Source: Fallopia convolvulus
Lineage: Eukaryota > Streptophyta > Magnoliopsida > Caryophyllales > Polygonaceae
Direction: 5' to 3'
DNA: 64,000 nucleotides
Assembly: GCA_964016875.1 (NCBI GenBank)
Contig: OZ024728.1
Location: 28,133,328 to 28,197,327, forward strand
Below, piece after piece: positions 33,328 through 45,083 of this stretch (positions within the stretch are counted from its first letter, which is position 1; every line of letters starts with the position of its first letter). The notes under the pieces were generated by a model. The model did not search any database, was not told the origin of the DNA, and saw only the letters and a program-made list of their open reading frames with translations. The translations under genes and the position numbers were made by a program.

Positions 33328-35952
33328 TTGGTGTAAAGGTAAATTTGGATAAATGAGAATATGCACCTCAAAAAGGTGGTTACAATCAAGCAAACAAACC
33401 AAAGGCATCAAAGGACAAGCACGAAGGCCGTCCTAACCATGCCAACAACAAGCGTAAGGTCAAGCACGTAGGCTCACCAAGCAGGCCACAAAAAACCAAA
33501 GAAAGCAACCAACAACGAACAATAAGTCAACAAACAAGCAAACAAACAAAACTAAGGATCCGGAGGCCGAGCGTGGCCCCGGGCCACACTCCAGTGACGC
33601 GGCCGGATGGATCCCCGGGCCACTTGGCGCGCGCCTTGAGTGCGAGGACAATGCATCCTTTTGAAGGTGATCTTCTTTTCTTTTCCTTGGCCAAAGATTG
33701 GCTGCCCTTGTCTTGAGGTTCATCTTGTTCCTTAGAATCTTTGGACACTTTTGAACATGACTTGCTACAATCAGAATCCCCTAAAGCATTGCTAGAGCAA
33801 CCAAAGGAGTCACTCCCAATTTCATCAAGAGAATCATCCTTAGAACTAGATGTGGTAGACTTATCTTCCTTAGTGTTGGCAATGGTGCTAGTTCTTGCCT
33901 TGGTTTGATCACTATCCTTATTACAAGGGGCGGGAGCATTACCCTTCTTTCCATGTTTCTTCTTGCCATTCCTGGTGTTGGCTTTCTCTTTAGGATTCTC
34001 ATGGTTGGAAACCGAAGCCACAAGAGAGGGATTAGCCATGGCAATAGTCGAAGTTTCCATCGGATTTTTGCCCTTGTCAACCGAGGTTGACACATTCTTG
34101 TCGCAAGGTGCCAAAGGCGCCTCTTTGTGCGTCGGCATAGCAAAGCCGCCATCACCCAACTTAGTAGCTTTGTCTTGTCTCTTGGCATTGACACCAACAC
34201 CGGATCATTTTTCCTTGAACTTACACTCCTCAATTTTATGACCAAAGGAGCAACAATCTTTGCAAAACAAGGGCTCTTTTTCCACAAGGCAAGAGCAATC
34301 AACGGAAATTCCATCATGAAAATCAACCCCAACCTCTCGCGTGATGTCTTTGGCAAAATTAATCTCCACTAAGACTATAGCATACGAGCCTCTCTTTCTG
34401 CCATCGGTAACCGGGTCCACATAGAGTGGCTTGCCAACTTGGGAGGCCACCCGGCCAAGCAAGTCATGTGTCCAAAAGGTTTGAGAGAGGCCATAGATCC
34501 GGACCCAAAGTGGTATGGTAGCAATATCACGCCGGTTGAAAGCAAACTTGTCGGGAATATGTTGGAGGATCATAGGCTTACCGTGAATAAAGTATGGCCC
34601 GCCTCTAAGGACCTTGTCTTGATCTTCCTCGAAATCAAATTGAAAAATGATCCAACCTTCTTATTCCCGGAAGCGAGCCTTGACGCCCCATGACTTGACT
34701 AAATCCTTGATAAAAAAAAGTAGCTCGGAAAGAAGCCGACGTATTGGCCAAGCAAGGACCAACCCAAAACGGTTTGTTTCGGAAGGCCCTCCGAGATCTT
34801 GATGGCAACACGGTTGGAAGTAGGCGGCGTGTACTTGAGCTCGCCACCAAGCCCAAAATTCATGACTTTTTTTAGATCGGTTGGCCCAAGCATTCGGCCG
34901 AGCAGCATCATTTTCAAGACGGCTAGGAGCGCCGAGAGACTTGACTGCATGGGCGAAAGCTTTAGGTGCGGACCTGCTGGCGCCAATGTGTTCCGTAGCA
35001 GCAGACTTGCGCACGCCATGGCTGGCGTTGTTGGCACGGCCATGAGGTGGAAGACCGTTGGCATGCACACCAACATGCGCGCCCGCCTTTGGAACCTGCT
35101 CGGCATTTAATGCCGTAGATGCAGGCACAACCTTGGGAAGACTCAACGCCACATTGTTGACCATGCCACCATTAATTCCATTCGAGGTCCATTGGATCTG
35201 GACATCAGCGCCGGGACTGGGATTGCCGGCATGAACCACCATCTCCGAAGCAACCGCGCCATTGACGACCAACGCCGAGAGCGCCGGTTCCTACAATTCT
35301 TCATCGGACAAGTCATTCCGATTAAGGACGACAACTTCATCCTCGTTAATTCCCATAAATCCATCTTCAAATTGTTTAACCAAGGCAAAATCTAAGATCT
35401 CTCCAATGTGGTCTTTGAGGGAAAAGACGCCTCATTAACCACGGCTTTGTTGTCTGCCACCTTCTTCAACCTATCTTTTGAGGTTGTTGCCCAACGATTC
35501 CTCCATGAATGCGTCCAAGGCAGAGAACACATCTTAATTTTTTGGGTCATCATAATTCTTCGACTTTAGCAAAGGAGAAACCGAATTACGCTTCTTTTTC
35601 CCAATGAACACACGACGGCCAAGGAGGCCGAGAAAACTGGAAGAAGGACGCGCCTAAGGAGGCAAGTTCGAACATTGAAAAGGTAACAAATGAGGGGGAG
35701 TAGGGTTGAGGATGAGTGGCGGCGGCGGCGCAACTAGGGTTTGAGGATGCAAGACGAAAGCCAAGGCCGGCGAAACTAAGGCTCCGGTTCAATGGTGACT
35801 CGAGAGGATGCCACCATGAACGTTGTGCGAGGGCCTCATGAGGAAACCCACACCGGAGCAAGGCTGGAGAAGGAGGAGGTGGGGTCGCCGGAAATCGCCC
35901 TTGAGTCGCCTAAGAGAAGAGAGCGTTTCTACTACTAAGAGCTCTACTCTCA
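33328..35952 (-). mobile_element. L1-type LINE with ORF1 but no ORF2
   Basis: The 16-bp duplication CGCATTGATTGTTTTT (33312-33327 and 35953-35968) is itself array-II sequence. The minus strand ends in an A-run next to the left copy, after ATTTACCTTTACACC. The 5' end near 35952 is GC-rich leader. The 2.6-kb body holds only an ORF1-like region and a 3' UTR; no endonuclease or reverse transcriptase is present, so it must have moved in trans. Confidence 0.85.
33527..35272 (-). pseudogene. LINE ORF1 (RNA-binding / zinc-knuckle protein), frameshifted
   Basis: Read from 35272 downward, a Pro/Ala/Asn-rich start is followed by FAHAVKSLGAPSR and then GLPKQTVLGWSLLGQYVGFF (DUF4283-like). IPLWVRIYGL and VGKPLYVDPVTDGRKRGSYA come next, and a CCHC-type knuckle in CKDCCSFGHKIEECKF at about 34215-34262. 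The tail (34159-33527) is Lys/Ser/Asp-rich and runs into the 3' UTR. At least two frame changes separate the pieces (near 34850 and 34570-34660). This matches plant L1 ORF1, which binds LINE RNA. It is not intact. Confidence 0.7.
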
Positions 35953-36275
35953 CGCATTGATTGTTTTTGATTGTATACAACGATCCCGAGCCTCGCTCAG
36001 ATCACACATTGATTGTTTTTGATTGTATGCGACAATCCCGAACCTCGCTCGGATCGCGCATGGATTTTTTTTATTGTATGCGTCGATCCTGAGCCTCGCT
36101 CGGATCGCACATGGATTGTTTTTGATTGTATGCGACGATCCCGAGCCTCGCTCGGATCGCACATTGATTATTTTTTATTGTATGCGACAATCCTGAGCCT
36201 CGCTTGGATCGCACATTGATTGTTTTTGATTGTATGCAACGATCCCGAGCCTCGCTCGGATCGCGCATTGATTTT
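35953..36275. repeat. tandem array II, right block (about six units)
   Basis: Same 52-bp unit as 32690-33327. The two blocks were one array before the LINE inserted. Confidence 0.9.
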
Positions 36276-38638
36276 TTCCAACCCTAAGCGAGAAGCGTTG
36301 GGTGGAATGATTATTATAGAGAATTAGGAACTTTGTTCCAGCATGCGAGTATATATCAAGTATAATTTAATTAGCGAGTCAAGTTTAAAAGGCTTACGTT
36401 ATTCCACGACCACGCAACGGTTGATTTTTGGAACGAAGGTTATAATTTTTATGTTATTGCCTCCATGCACGAGGTTCCAGTTTTGACGAGCTTGTGAGCT
36501 TGTTTGCATTTATTTTCAAATTGGCCTCATCAGAAGGTCGCTTACAAGGTAAAAGGCCCAAAAAACTTATTCCATCCCAACCACCACTTGCATGCTATCA
36601 AATAGGTTTTGGACCAAAACATGGCCGAAGCACGAGATTGCCCCAGTTGCACCTCACCAAATTATACCATGCGATGTGTGATATATATTTGGAATGGAGA
36701 TTAATTAGTACACACCAAATGGCACCACCTTGTGTAATGTACGAGCGTGACAATCATATGCATGCATGCATATAACAAGATAGCCAATCTACCCATGAGA
36801 TTTTTATGCCTTTCACGCATGCACTTCATGATTATCATGCATGTAAATAGCGCATAATTATTATGTACGAACAATCAACTATACCTACCTCCTCCTTCCA
36901 TGTGCTATTCTGCCATTCTAGTTAGTCTTGCCTCTTGGGAATGCACGGACACTAGTAGCCATACACACATATACATGATTTTTTATGTTAAGAGGGGGGA
37001 TAAGAGATTACCTCTTGCCAATAGAAACCGATAACTAGCCATAAAGAGATTGCTCACACTTTTTGGGCCGGAAGATGGAGACCGCAAATGGTTGCCTCGC
37101 TTGGAGACCTCGAAGATTAGCCTCACTTGGAGGCCTCGAAGAGTAGCCTCGCTTGGAGACCTCGAAGAGTAGACACCAAGCAGTGTTTGTCCTGAGATTT
37201 GTGTGCACACCTAACATGATTCGTGGGTTTTGCATGCCATTCACTCCTTTCCTCGCAGTTTGGTTTACTGGGGAGAGCTCGCATGCTTCAAAGAAGCATA
37301 CCATGGAATCACCGCATGGGACTCGAGCGGCCGACCGGCGACGCCGACAACGGCCATAGGCAAATATCCCGCAAAGATAGGTGTGCATCCATGCCGAAGG
37401 AATACGAGTCTCACTCCAATAAACCTTGTCCAAAGAACTCGCAGGAGGAGGCCGCACATTTGCACCGTGGCTTGAAGACCGCGTAGTGTGCCGGCATCGA
37501 GGATGAATGCCATGGGGAAACACCGTGGTGCATGGCCGATGACGACCGCCAAGATGCTTGGCTTAGAAGAAAGGCCGAGATGTTTAGTCTACCCCAAAGG
37601 CTGCGCACCTCCGCTGTAGCCCCGAAGAACAGCGCGAATTGGCCGACGAGCTGAGGAGGATGGAGAAAGAGGTTTTGCGAGGTGTTTTGCCGAGGCGTTT
37701 GGCCATGGGGCCTTAATTGCGGTTTCAATGAGGCTCCCTTGCTTGTTGAAAAGTCAAACATCTCACCTTGAGCTTATGAGAGATGCTTGGTCGCGGGGGG
37801 AGACCGCGGTCTTTGGCTTTGAAGAGAGTGCCCGCCTGGGCAGCCTCGAAAAGCGTACTTTGAAGACCTAGCCAACCCGCCTCGCATCATCTTGTCGCAT
37901 GGGAAACAAGCGAGCGTCGATGTCGGAACCGACTCGGACCGACGCTCAAGAATCAACACGCTGATGGGATGCCGCCGGACGTGACAGGAAAGTAGACAAC
38001 GGAGGAAGATTTTGGGTTGCAAAGACCGCAGTGATCTCACAAGCCATTGAGACCACGCTTTTCAAGCATGGACAGAGAGTGCCTCGTGGAATCACCACAC
38101 GGTTTGCAGGCAAGTATGCCAAGGCGCTAGCCATTTTGACAAAGGTAAAATATTACCTTGGGACCACGCCGCACCGAAATCACGTTGCACCCACCATGGA
38201 GAAAGGAGGATCGCGCAAACCCGCCTTGGAGCGGGCCGCGGAGACTTGCCTCGGAGTAGACCGCGGAGACTGGCCTCCCATGAATTCCGAGATGTTTGGC
38301 CTCACATGAAGCCCGGGATGTTTGGCCTCTCATTCTCGAATGGAGGCTGTGAGGAAGGGCCTTCTTTTCGCCTTGCTTGGCCTATCCCTTTTTTCTTTTT
38401 TTCTTTTTCTTTTTTCTTAGCTAGTCATACTAGCTAGCCTTGCCTTTCAAAAGATCTCGTTCCCTTACAAATTCCACTCGAAACCACTAGTGGAATGGCC
38501 CTTACTAGCTGGCCCTTGGAAGACCTCGTACCAAGACCTCGTACCTTTAAAATTAAGGCACATACCTTATTGAATAGAGGGGGAGGACGCACTTACTTGA
38601 TTGTTACCCGAGAGTAGGTCGGATAGGGAGAGCTTATT
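36276..38638. other. interior of the LARD element, no recognisable protein
   Basis: GC-rich in 37000-38300 with many overlapping open frames on both strands, none resembling a known domain. It includes a 26-bp tandem repeat (37094-37171). The many CCTCG words recall the array cores. Confidence 0.5.
37094..37171. repeat. 26-bp tandem repeat, three copies
   Basis: GCCTCGCTTGGAGACCTCGA followed by AGATTA/AGAGTA, starting at 37094, 37120 and 37146. Confidence 0.85.
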
Positions 38639-38655
38639 CCCATAGACGGCGCCAG
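38639..38655 (-). promoter_or_regulatory. primer-binding site of the LARD element
   Basis: The minus strand reads CTGGCGCCGTCTATGGG directly after the LTR, a common primer-site sequence in Ty3-type plant elements. Confidence 0.75.
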
Positions 38656-39512
38656 TGTTGAAACCCGATATAATACACGCTATAAACGAGATTTTATTAA
38701 ATACTAACTCTCGAGATTTCGTACAACCAAACGGTTTTCGTACGTAGATTTTTCCTCCTCCCCACCCTTAAGCTGATTGTTTTTGTACTCTTTACAAATA
38801 AAGCTTTTTGGACTTTATACCATAAATAACGCGATCTCACTCGGAGATTAAACACGTCGAAATTTAATAAGCAAGATAGTTCTTGAGTTAGAGATGCTTT
38901 TCGACCCTTTTAACCATCTCTTAGCCTTTCTATATATAGGATCATGAGCTAGTTGCTTGCACGTTAATGTCCGATATGGGACGAAGCCCCTTTGAGATTT
39001 TGCCCATACGTTTGCTTAGCCTATAAGGCTATCTCGTGGCAAACTCTAATTGGACCTAAAGCAAATCCATGTTGAGTGTTATACATGCAAGCCGTTTTAT
39101 TTGACTCAGTTGAAATGCATTGGCAACAAAGATCAGCAAGTTGCCAACTTGCTTTACTAAACCGCGCATGATTCTCGGGCCAAACAAACAAAGGTTTGGT
39201 CATGAGCCAGCCCACGTCATTCTCTTATTGGTCCAAGCCCAATCCACCTAGACACATATGCAACACACTTGTCCACTAGGAATCTTATCCATGGGACGAA
39301 GAATAAAATACTTAAATTCGATCGGAACCGCGTGCGTCTCGAATTTGTTGTACATACATATTTAACGAGGAATTTCTGCTTTTATTCAATAGATATTGTT
39401 TGTACGCGTTTATGCACATAAATACTCGTGAAACCTGCTTTTAGCCCGTTAGAATAAGAGATTAACACATAATCTACTATTAATTAGCCATCGGTTATTT
39501 CGCGCACCATCA
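38656..39512 (-). repeat. 5' LTR of the LARD element (857 bp)
   Basis: Plus-strand text starts TGTTGAAACCCGATATAATA and ends CGCGCACCATCA, with the primer-binding site immediately to its left. Confidence 0.87.
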
Positions 39513-39589
39513 CATACTTGTAATCTTCAAATGAGCATCACCTTTTGCTCGTATATCGGAGTGAAGCTTATAATATATCAAATCGAAGC

Positions 39590-39902
39590 TATCAACGAAA
39601 GGAAAACATATACCGAAAAAAAATTAGATTAAGCATGATAACTAAGGATTTGTTATAAGTCGATATACGAAATCAAGTCGTTTATCGATTAGGTGATTAT
39701 AGAATTTGAGTATACAACTAAGAAGAGTATCCATGAGCTCGTTGTTGAGAAATCTTTTGTTATATTTGGCAGAAGGGTGATAAAGATTACTGTTGAATTG
39801 CTAAGGACGTTGAGCACGCCTTCTAAGGCAAGTGGACGGTTCTCTCTTGCATTATTGTTATTAAATGAGGAATTGAATCCTATTTAATATTTGCGTTGGG
39901 AA
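39590..39902 (+). repeat. left arm of a long inverted repeat (41-bp block A plus 272-bp block B)
   Basis: A (39590-39630) starts TATCAACGAAAGGAAAACAT; B (39631-39902) starts AAGCATGATAACTAAGGATT. B matches 41464-41735 inverted almost perfectly. An open frame of 64 codons in B (39693-39887) is unrecognised. Confidence 0.85.
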
Positions 39903-41420
39903 CAACTTGTATGATTAATAAAATATAATAGGTTGTTATTTTGTTAGAAATAATGACCATATTGTTATTCATTCAGCTTCGCGCTAGAACTGGATTTAGG
40001 TCCGTTGTGTCATGTGTGTGTGACCTTGTTTGGTTAGTTGTCTCATGCTGAGACATTGATATAGATTAATCTAGTCCAGGGATGTGAGCTTAGTCTCGGA
40101 AGCATCTCTTTAAAACTCATGTTAGGCAGTATCAATATTGATCCGCTAACACTAAGGTCAAGTCCATGGCCCGCTCTACGCTTGAGGGGCGACTATGCAC
40201 TCTAGCTAAGTGCATTTATTAATATGTGTTGGTAGAGGATTATGGATGAAACAACCCCTCTAATATCTCCATCATTGGGACCCGTACTATTCGTTGTTCA
40301 AGGATGAAACATGCCCTCTGACCTCGATAGTATTGTGTTCCATCGGTAGTAGTTCGAGCCGATTAAAAGATGTCAACTTGTTTGTGAAAAGTTTTGAAAG
40401 TAATATAAGATAAGTGTGTTAGGCACATTAATATACCCGAATGGTTAGTCTATTCGATAACCATTCTTACTCCCGGTTATGAATGATTCTTAATCAAACT
40501 TTGATTAAGTCAATCTGATTAGTCGATGGAGACTTTTCAAGATGTTATGTGATTAATATGAGTTCCCAACAATTGTTTATGCTTCTTAAAGGAACCACAA
40601 GTTGTGGTGTTCTCTCTCTTGTTTATGCAAGTCTCCTTCTTATTCTCTATAAGACTGCTAACTGCTGGATCATAATCTGAGTCTAATCGGATTTTGATGT
40701 CAATATGTTTACTTACAATCATAAGAACCAAGTTAGTTTCTCCACTTGCTTAGTCTTTCATTAGAATAACCCGTCCATCTTCTTTTCTTTTATATGGTCA
40801 GCTGGTATCCACCGTTGGTATACGACACATCAAGCTCCGCTTGGAAATTGATTCAAGAGGTAGATCCAGAGGTTTGAAGCTTCAGAAGTTGAAGAAAGGT
40901 TTCCAATGGCTATACTCGAGTGAAGATCTTGGTTAAGTTGCTACAATGCGAAGCTGAGTTTTAAAAGTAAGAACTTAAGGAAGACTTTATAAAGACTTTG
41001 TTTAAATAAAAGGTTGTTCTATTTATTTACTAATTCTTTTTAAGTTAAGGCTTGTATAAGACCTTTTATTCTCTTTTCCGCTGTAAAGTTTTACTAAATT
41101 TTTCTAGGTTTTAAATGGTTTCATTTACCTTGTTCTAGTAAGTTCTGTCAGATTAAAGCCTTGGGTAACTCTGGTTTAGTCCTAATCAGGGTTACTGGCG
41201 GTAATATCTCCAGGGTAAGTAAGGGGGTGTTACATTTGCATTGTATTACAAATGCCCTATTTAATTTTTTTTGTTTACTTACTTCATCCTATATTTTTTC
41301 TATATTATAATATCCTTTTTATCATATATCTAAAAATAATTTTAAAATCCGAGTCATACTCATGCATGGCACAACGACAAGTGCAGAACTATATGAGGCT
41401 AGAAGTCGCCCTGACCCCCC
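39903..41420 (-). other. sequence between the inverted arms; possible LTR
   Basis: The minus strand at 41234 starts TGTAACACCCCCTTACTTAC, the usual start of many plant Ty3 LTRs. The other end and a target duplication could not be fixed. No coding region is supported. Confidence 0.4.
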
Positions 41421-41735
41421 AATCTAATTTTTTTTCGGTATATGTTTTCCTTTCGTTGATATTTTCCCAACGCAAATATTAAATAGGATTCAATTCCTCA
41501 TTTAATAACAATAATGCAAGAGAGAACCGTCCACTTGCCTTAGAAGGCGTGCTCAACGTCCTTAGCAATTCAAAAGTAATCTTTATCACCCTTCTGCCAA
41601 ATATAACAAAAGATTTCTCAACAACGAGCTCATGGATACTCTTCTTAGTTGTATACTCAAATTCTATAATTACCTAATCGATAAACGACTTGATTTCGTA
41701 TATCGACTTATAACAAATCCTTAGTTATCATGCTT
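41421..41735 (-). repeat. right arm of the inverted repeat, blocks in permuted order
   Basis: B' is 41464-41735 and A' is 41421-41461. Read on the minus strand the order is B' then A', whereas the left arm reads A then B. Confidence 0.85.
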
Positions 41736-43120
41736 TAAGGAGCCATCTTGGCGAAATTATAACTAACTAACCGTTTCACTTTTGAAACAATTTTCTAAAT
41801 AAAAATTGTTCATTAGTAACGGTTCTTAAAGGTGACCAAATCTCGGATCATACTGATTAACAACGAATCCCGAGTAATTATCCGAAGTCCATTACCTGCC
41901 AATCGGTATCAAAACTTGTATTCGCTATAACTGAAGATCCGGACGTCCGTTTCACGAGCGGTTTGAACCTCTGATACCATATCAACGTCAAGATTATAAA
42001 AACCATAAATTTAATTAGAAAAGCGGAACCAAAAGGTCCTTACGGTGGCTCCGTAACCAATCCGCTAATTAATTTCGATTGTAAATACCTTCACTTGACC
42101 CGTGGCTGGTTTGGCTCGATAGTGGCTCGATCCCCGAGCCCAAGGGTGGCTGGGTGTTACCCGGCGGTGGCTCTCGTGGTGGTTGGTGGTCGGACAAGCT
42201 GGTGGTCGCCGACGACAACACAAAGCGAGGCAGAAAAGGTTGCCGACGGTGATGATTCGAATCCTTTCTTCCCGAGTCCGTTGTCATCCCGCTCTGATTC
42301 TTTCTCTGGTTCGATTCAGTCGTACGAACCCAAAGAGAGGATGAAGAAGATGAGGTGGAGGAGATAAGGGAGGTGGCTGGGGCAAGGAGAAGGTAGCCGG
42401 CGGTGAAGGAGCTCTCCAAGTCCGTCGTTTCGTCCAAAACTCTCTCGTTCCTTCCTTTGTTTTGAACAAGTTCGAAGAAGATCAATATGAAAGTCCAACC
42501 TCCTCTTATCTCAATCTCGGTTCCTTCCTTAATAAGCAAGAGAAGAGGCAGTTTACAAACAAAACCCGTCTCGGAACGGGACTCGCGTTAGAGCGGTAAA
42601 ATTATGTACCTCGGGTGGAAAAACTTACTAAATACAAAATTTCCCGTAAATTATATGGACCAATAAGATCACTTTTCCATGATTTTATCTTGCTACCCTC
42701 AACTTTCAAGGCTTCCGTTTCGTATTTTAAAACCTTTACAGTACATAATTAAAAAGACGGCTTATCCAATAAATATTCTTTTTCCACTGAAAAATCCTAG
42801 AATTCACACCGATCCATAAAATCATTTCTTTGTGATTTTAGGATATCACCAAGAATTTTCTAGGATTTAAATTCCGAAAAAATATTGGATTAAGCGTTAA
42901 AATGGACAAAGATATTAAAAGGATATCCGAGAAAAATTCAAAAATATCCTTAAAAACCACAGTTATTACAACAAAAAAATTAGGTAAATAGCAAAAATCT
43001 TCTACCCCACCTTTTCTCCCCATTAATTGACCAAATTGACTTGGTTGTCGACCGAGTTGACCCGGTGATTGAACGACCATTGGCGGGTCGTTGACCAGCA
43101 TTGACCTACTGTTGGCTATC
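41736..43120 (-). other. probable minus-strand LTR and primer site remnant
   Basis: The minus strand at about 41980 reads TGGTATCAGAGG, close to the initiator-Met tRNA primer site of many LTR elements, so an LTR should lie to its right. Minus-strand open frames in 42069-42539 and 42838-43122 are unrecognised and probably fortuitous. Confidence 0.35.
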
Positions 43121-44030
43121 ATAAATTGTCATAAAAAATTAATTACAACAAAGTGCCATCAAATGCCTTGATGACAAATTTTTAATGACAAAAAGTGTAA
43201 TCAAAGATAAAAAAAAAGCGTCATCAAAATGTCTTGATGACAAAAAGTATCATCAAAAGCATTCAATCACATAAAAACAACCGTCTTTACACATAAAAAC
43301 AAAGTTTTCATCAAATACGTGTCATCACGTTTAATTTTTTAGTGTCATCAAATATGTGTATCATATATAATTTTTAGTGTCATCATTCAAAGTATCATCA
43401 AATATGTGTCATCAGGTACAATTTTTTCTAGTTTCATCGAACATGTATCATCACTCCTAGTGTCATCAAACAAGTGTCATCACGTATAATTTTTTAGCGT
43501 CATCAATTATATTTGTCATCAAAAAAGTCTCATCATACGCAGACCAAATATATGTCATCATCAAAAAAGTGTCATCGTAAATATTAGTTTTAAGTGTCAT
43601 CAAATATGTTTCATCACTCATAGTGTCATCAAACAAGTGTCATCACATGCAATTTTTGGTGTCATGACTCAAAGTATCATCAAATATGTGTCATTATCTA
43701 AAGTTCCATCAAATATGTGTCATCTCGTATAATTTTTTTTAGTATCATCACTCATAGTCTCATCAAATATGTATCATCATATGTAATTTTTAGCGTCATT
43801 AAATATGTGTCAATCACCAAAAGTTCCATCAAATATGTGTCATCACATACAATTTTTCTATTACCATCAAATATGTGTCATTACTCAAATTGTCATCACT
43901 CAAAACTTTTAAGTGTCATCAAATACATCACATACAATTTTTTAAGGTCATCACGTACAATTTTTCTAATGTCATCAAATATGTGTCATCACTCAAAGTG
44001 TGATCAAATATGTTTCATCACATATACAAA
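43121..44030. repeat. array of TGTCATCA-type motifs
   Basis: GTGTCATCAAATATG(T), TGTCATCACTCA and relatives recur dozens of times, with inverse forms (TTGATGACA) near the left edge. Unit spacing is irregular. It resembles the subterminal repeats of plant CACTA transposons, but no clear CACTA end was found. Confidence 0.7.
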
Positions 44031-44475
44031 AGTAATCCCCTTTGTATGTACGCATGACTGGCATGGCTTGAACAACCTAAAACACTAGTCAAAGAGAACC
44101 GTACTTTGGGTTAGGCCCAATGAGAAATCGCACGTGAATTACCACTCTTTGCATGAAGGCATACACTTGATATTAAAATAAGGCCTGGTAAAAGAACAAC
44201 GCGTGTTTGCTTTATTGATATAACGACAGAATAATATCTTTCCCTTTAGCTTATCTTCTAATTTAGATATAATCTTTTACTTTTGGATAGTATTTGTACT
44301 AGGGTTTACTAGTTGCTTGTTCTACAATCTACTCTTGTACAAATACTTGTTCTCTTGCATAATAATACTACTTTCAACTTCTCTTTACAAAATTGTCTCT
44401 CTATATGGTATCATCTGCTATTATTCTTTCCTTGGCCTCCCTTTTCACGTAACCCTACCACAAAATTGTTCGGCC

Positions 44476-44925
44476 ATGGCTATCGACTTCGCCACCTCCC
44501 TTGCCAACCCACATGAAATGTCCAAACCTTTCACCATCGTTCACTTTACCAAAATAATCAAACTCACCCCTTCCAATTATCTTACTTGGAAAACTCAAAA
44601 GCCACTCTAGAAGGCTATGACCCTTTGAAATTCTTGGATGGCTCTCACCCTCTTCCTCCAGTCGAGAGCATTGTCTAAGACAATGCAACCATCACAAATC
44701 CTGCCTATTTAACCTGGAAATGCCAAGAGCACCTTCTTTATGGGGCTCTTCTTGGTACCTAATCCGCTTCAGTGGCCATGCTAGTCACGCAAGCCAAATC
44801 GTTCCAAGTTGTTTGGGATACACTCAAGCAGACTTATGGCACGAAATATCGAGGCCATAAGAAGCAAGTTAAACAAAAGCTCCATTCTATCAAGAAGGGC
44901 TCAAGTTAAACAAAAGCCATGAAGT
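44476..44925 (+). pseudogene. copia gag remnant
   Basis: Starts MAIDFATSLANP; IIKLTPSNYLTWKTQ is the conserved start of copia gag (nucleocapsid precursor). Stops and frame changes follow within 150 bp. Confidence 0.6.
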
Positions 44926-45083
44926 CGCACCATCTCACTAATGATCTTTCCAACCTAGCGCTCCATCAACCCTACACTAGTCTTCATGAAGTCTATGTCG
45001 GTAACGATCAAGGTTTGCATATTACACACTTTGGTTCTTCCACTCTTCCCTCTTCATCTTGAAACTTTCATCTTTCCAATGTT

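Larger units (their letters stand above)
30982..39512 (-). mobile_element. non-autonomous LTR element (LARD) with tandem-repeat interior
   Basis: Two direct LTRs (30982-31837 and 38656-39512) are flanked by the 5-bp duplication CATAC (30977-30981 and 39513-39517). The primer-binding site CTGGCGCCGTCTATGGG on the minus strand touches the right LTR, so the element reads leftward. The 6.8-kb interior has no gag or pol that I can recognise. It consists of two tandem-repeat families, a LINE inserted into them, and a GC-rich unknown region. By eye the LTRs differ by several percent, so it is not very recent. Length, structure and lack of coding fit the LARD class. Confidence 0.85.

Noticed and set aside
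32000..33330. Possible CRISPR-like array
   Set aside because: Units are contiguous tandem repeats with no unique spacers, in a plant retroelement.
34127..34372. Plus-strand frames over the LINE ORF1
   Set aside because: The minus strand encodes the zinc-knuckle ORF1 protein; the plus frames are shadows.
36983..38333. Many overlapping open frames on both strands
   Set aside because: GC-rich stretch of the LARD interior; none shows a domain, start context or splice structure.
42069..42539. Minus-strand open frame of 156 codons
   Set aside because: Low-complexity Ser/Pro-rich translation in a probable LTR; no family recognised.
44076..44095. CACTAG at the right edge of the TGTCATCA array as a CACTA transposon end
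   Set aside because: Only five bases match, and no inverse end or 3-bp duplication could be paired with it.
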